From NCBI GenBank assembly GCA_903917425.1, contig CAIXAQ010000680.1, forward strand, positions 1 through 9,090: a DNA stretch of 9,090 nt, written 5' to 3'. Under the pieces are notes generated by a model that was not told the origin of the DNA, searched no databases, and saw only the letters and a program-made list of their open reading frames with translations. Below are positions 7,188-9,090 of this stretch, one piece after another. The translations under genes and the position numbers were made by a program. The stretch's first letter is position 1. Each line of letters opens with the position of its first letter. This stretch comes from an uncultured Bacteroidales bacterium (GTDB lineage Bacteria > Bacteroidota > Bacteroidia > Bacteroidales > UBA4417).

Positions 7188-7218
7188 AAAATGCAATTTT
7201 TACAACTGAAAACAATAT

Positions 7219-7665
7219 ATGATCAGCGAGCAACTTATAAAAGATCTTACAACCCAGCATCTTGCGGGCAGCGATCGTTTTGCGGTAAGCATTGCAGTGC
7301 GGTCAGATAACCGGATCAGGATATTTATTGATAGCGATACGCATGTATTAATTGAACATTGCATTGAACTCAGCAAATTCATTGAGTCGCAGTTAGATCG
7401 CGATGCTGAAGATTTCGAATTGAATGTATCGTCCTCCGGGTTGGACCAGCCATACAAACTTTCGAGGCAGTATATAAAAAATATTGGTCGTAACGTATCT
7501 GTTTTACAGAAAGATAACAATAAAATTGAAGGTATACTGATCGCTGCCGACGAACAAGGATTCAGCGTGAAGGAAATTACCAAAGTGAAAAAAGTCATTA
7601 CCGAAACCACGCATAACTTCCTCTATAGTGATATTAAGGAAACCAAAGAAATAATTACAATCTGA
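7219..7665 (+). CDS. rimP: Ribosome maturation factor RimP
   Basis: A 148-aa protein of the RimP (YhbC/DUF150) family, which binds the 30S subunit and is needed for efficient late maturation of the small ribosomal subunit. The diagnostic signature is ELNVSSSGLDQPY at 67-79, equivalent to the family's LEVSSPGLDRPL; the usual Pro of SSPG is Ser here. The N-terminal alpha/beta domain (about 1-80) and the small C-terminal beta-barrel domain (about 85-148) have near-normal length. The position directly before nusA is the conserved bacterial arrangement and strengthens the call. The ATG at 7219 follows an A-rich leader without an obvious Shine-Dalgarno, normal for Bacteroidota. Upstream lies a strong terminator, so expression may depend on read-through or antitermination. 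The nusA start is 20 bp after the stop, so the two genes are almost certainly co-transcribed. Confidence 0.95.
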   Translation: MISEQLIKDLTTQHLAGSDRFAVSIAVRSDNRIRIFIDSDTHVLIEHCIELSKFIESQLDRDAEDFELNVSSSGLDQPYKLSRQYIKNIGRNVSVLQKDNNKIEGILIAADEQGFSVKEITKVKKVITETTHNFLYSDIKETKEIITI

Positions 7666-7685
7666 ACCTCAAATATTGATTTGCC

Positions 7686-8930
7686 ATGGGCGAAATGGAG
7701 CACATCAACCTAATCGAGACATTTTCTGAATTCAAGGAATTCAAGAATATTGACCGTGAAACCCTGATGCGTATTCTCGAAGATGTTTTCAGGCATATGC
7801 TGATTAAAAAGCATGGCACCGACGAAAATATCGATATTATCGTGAATGTCGATAAAGGTGATCTCGAAATCTGGCGCAAGCGTACCATTGTTGAAGATGA
7901 TGAACTGCAAGATGAAAATCTCCAGATATCCTATTCTGCAGCTATCAAGATCGAACCCGACTTCGAAGTTGGGGAAGAAGTGGTTGAAGCCATAAAACTG
8001 GCGGATATCGGTCGTCGCGAAATTCTTACTGTAAGGCAAAACCTGATCTCCAAGGTCCAGGAATATGAAAAGGATAATATCTTCCGTAAATACAAAGACA
8101 GGATTGGTGACATTGTCACCGGCGAAGTTTACCAGGTTTGGAAAAACGAAATCCTGATCCTCGACGACGAAGATCTCGAACTTACCATGCCAAGAACGGA
8201 GCAGATTCCCGGCGATTTTTACCGTAAAGGTGATACCATTCGTGCCGTTGTTTCGCGTGTTGACATGAAGAAAAACTCACCTGTTATTATTCTTTCACGA
8301 ACCTCCCCCCTGTTCCTTGAGCGTTTGCTTGAGGCAGAAGTTCCTGAAATTTTCGACGGGCTGATCACCATTAAAAATATTGTTCGCGTACCCGGAGAAA
8401 GAGCTAAAATTGCTGTCGAATCCTATGATGACCGCATCGACCCTGTTGGGGCATGTGTGGGTATGAAAGGTTCGAGAATTCACGGTATAGTTCGCGAGTT
8501 GCGGAACGAAAATATCGATGTGATCAATTTCACCGTAAACTCGAGCCTATACATTCAACGCTCATTAAGCCCCGCCAAAATCACCTCCATCACATTGGAT
8601 GAGGAAACAAAAAGGGCTGAAGTGTATATGAAACCCGACCAGGTTTCCTTAGCCATTGGAAAAGGTGGCCATAACATCAAACTTGCCGGCAAACTAACCG
8701 GGTACGAAATAGATGTTTACCGCGATACCGATTCCGATTACGAGGATGTTGACTTACAGGAATTTAACGACGAAATTGATCAGTGGATCATCGATGAATT
8801 GAAAAGCATCGGTTGTGATACTGCCAAGAGTGTTCTGGAACTCAGTGCCGATGAACTGGTGCGCCGTTCGCAGTTGGAAGAAGAAACTATTCGTGAAGTA
8901 CACCGGATATTAAAAGCCGAGTTCGAATAA
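7686..8930 (+). CDS. nusA: Transcription termination/antitermination factor NusA
   Basis: A 414-aa NusA that binds RNA polymerase and nascent RNA and affects pausing, intrinsic termination and antitermination. Domain order is as expected: the RNAP-binding N-terminal domain (about 1-130), S1 (about 135-205, starting near GDIVTGEV), KH1 (about 206-285, with PVGACVGMKGSRI at 253-265), KH2 (about 286-350, with the GKGG loop at 325-328) and a short acidic C-terminal region (about 355-414) with a helix-hairpin-like end (LSADELVRRSQLEEETIREV). It lacks the two long acidic repeats of the E. coli protein (495 aa), as is usual outside the proteobacteria. The start is ATG at 7686; an in-frame ATG four codons in (7695) is an alternative. 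It follows rimP by 20 bp. infB would be expected next but does not start within the remaining 160 bp. Confidence 0.97.
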   Translation: MGEMEHINLIETFSEFKEFKNIDRETLMRILEDVFRHMLIKKHGTDENIDIIVNVDKGDLEIWRKRTIVEDDELQDENLQISYSAAIKIEPDFEVGEEVVEAIKLADIGRREILTVRQNLISKVQEYEKDNIFRKYKDRIGDIVTGEVYQVWKNEILILDDEDLELTMPRTEQIPGDFYRKGDTIRAVVSRVDMKKNSPVIILSRTSPLFLERLLEAEVPEIFDGLITIKNIVRVPGERAKIAVESYDDRIDPVGACVGMKGSRIHGIVRELRNENIDVINFTVNSSLYIQRSLSPAKITSITLDEETKRAEVYMKPDQVSLAIGKGGHNIKLAGKLTGYEIDVYRDTDSDYEDVDLQEFNDEIDQWIIDELKSIGCDTAKSVLELSADELVRRSQLEEETIREVHRILKAEFE

Positions 8931-9090
8931 AATATAAACACAGAGTTTGAGCCTCAAACAGTTAACCGTTTGTAATTCAACAAATCTTGCAATGCTTGTG
9001 TGCAAGCCGTAATCTGTAACCAATAACAATAAGTTTGAAAATTAAATCGTACTTTTACTCACTTATTCCGAGCTTCAGGCGAAATTTCGA
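8931..9090 (+). other. Region downstream of nusA with alternative hairpins; no gene start seen
   Basis: GTTTG (8945-8949), CAAAC (8955-8959) and GTTTG (8968-8972) can form either of two mutually exclusive hairpins; the first extends to GTTTGAG/CTCAAAC around a single C. A second hairpin, GCTTG/CAAGC with loop TGTG, lies at 8994-9007. No T-tract follows, so these are not classical terminators. The only ATG on the plus strand closes within seven codons. A TACTTTTA at 9050-9057 is 7 of 8 to the -7 consensus but lacks a well-spaced -33. infB probably begins beyond the window. Confidence 0.4.

Noticed and set aside
7200..7610. 136-codon minus-strand open frame
   Set aside because: It is antisense to rimP, which has a clear family signature in the other direction.

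Overview
The window looks like chromosomal DNA from a member of the Bacteroidota. Four things point that way: a C-terminal type IX secretion (Por) sorting domain on a secreted protein, several matches to the Bacteroidota -7 promoter element TAnnTTTG, A/T-rich rather than Shine-Dalgarno-like leaders, and the sequence character of the RimP and NusA proteins. The exact genus cannot be read from this sequence. No mobile element, CRISPR array or phage gene is visible.

Left part (1-4330, minus strand): two tandem paralogous genes for secreted, NodB-like (polysaccharide deacetylase, CE4-type) proteins. The upstream one (1008 aa) has a signal peptide, two roughly 250-aa repeats, the deacetylase-like domain and a T9SS sorting domain. 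Each repeat looks like a carbohydrate-binding-type beta-sandwich inserted inside a bacterial Ig-like domain. The downstream one is cut by the window edge (391 codons visible) and joins its signal peptide almost directly to the same catalytic domain. Together they suggest surface or extracellular polysaccharide modification, but the substrate is unknown.

Middle (4331-6768, minus strand): an intergenic region with a 33-bp near-perfect palindrome and a good promoter box for the deacetylase gene. Next comes a dicarboxylate/amino acid:cation symporter whose binding-site residues favour an acidic amino acid, then a small FMN-type nitroreductase with its own promoter. No functional link among these genes is evident.

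Right part (6911-9090, plus strand): a tRNA-Gln(UUG) gene with a consensus promoter. About 145 nt after it, a strong intrinsic terminator stands just before rimP and nusA. rimP (ribosome maturation) and nusA (transcription elongation/termination) are 20 bp apart and surely an operon, and infB would be expected further on. Because the terminator leaves only about 30 nt before rimP, and the stretch before it holds several hairpins with competing pairings, the rimP-nusA operon may be controlled by transcription attenuation. This is the most interesting regulatory hypothesis here. The nested, duplicated Ig/carbohydrate-binding architecture is the most interesting protein observation.
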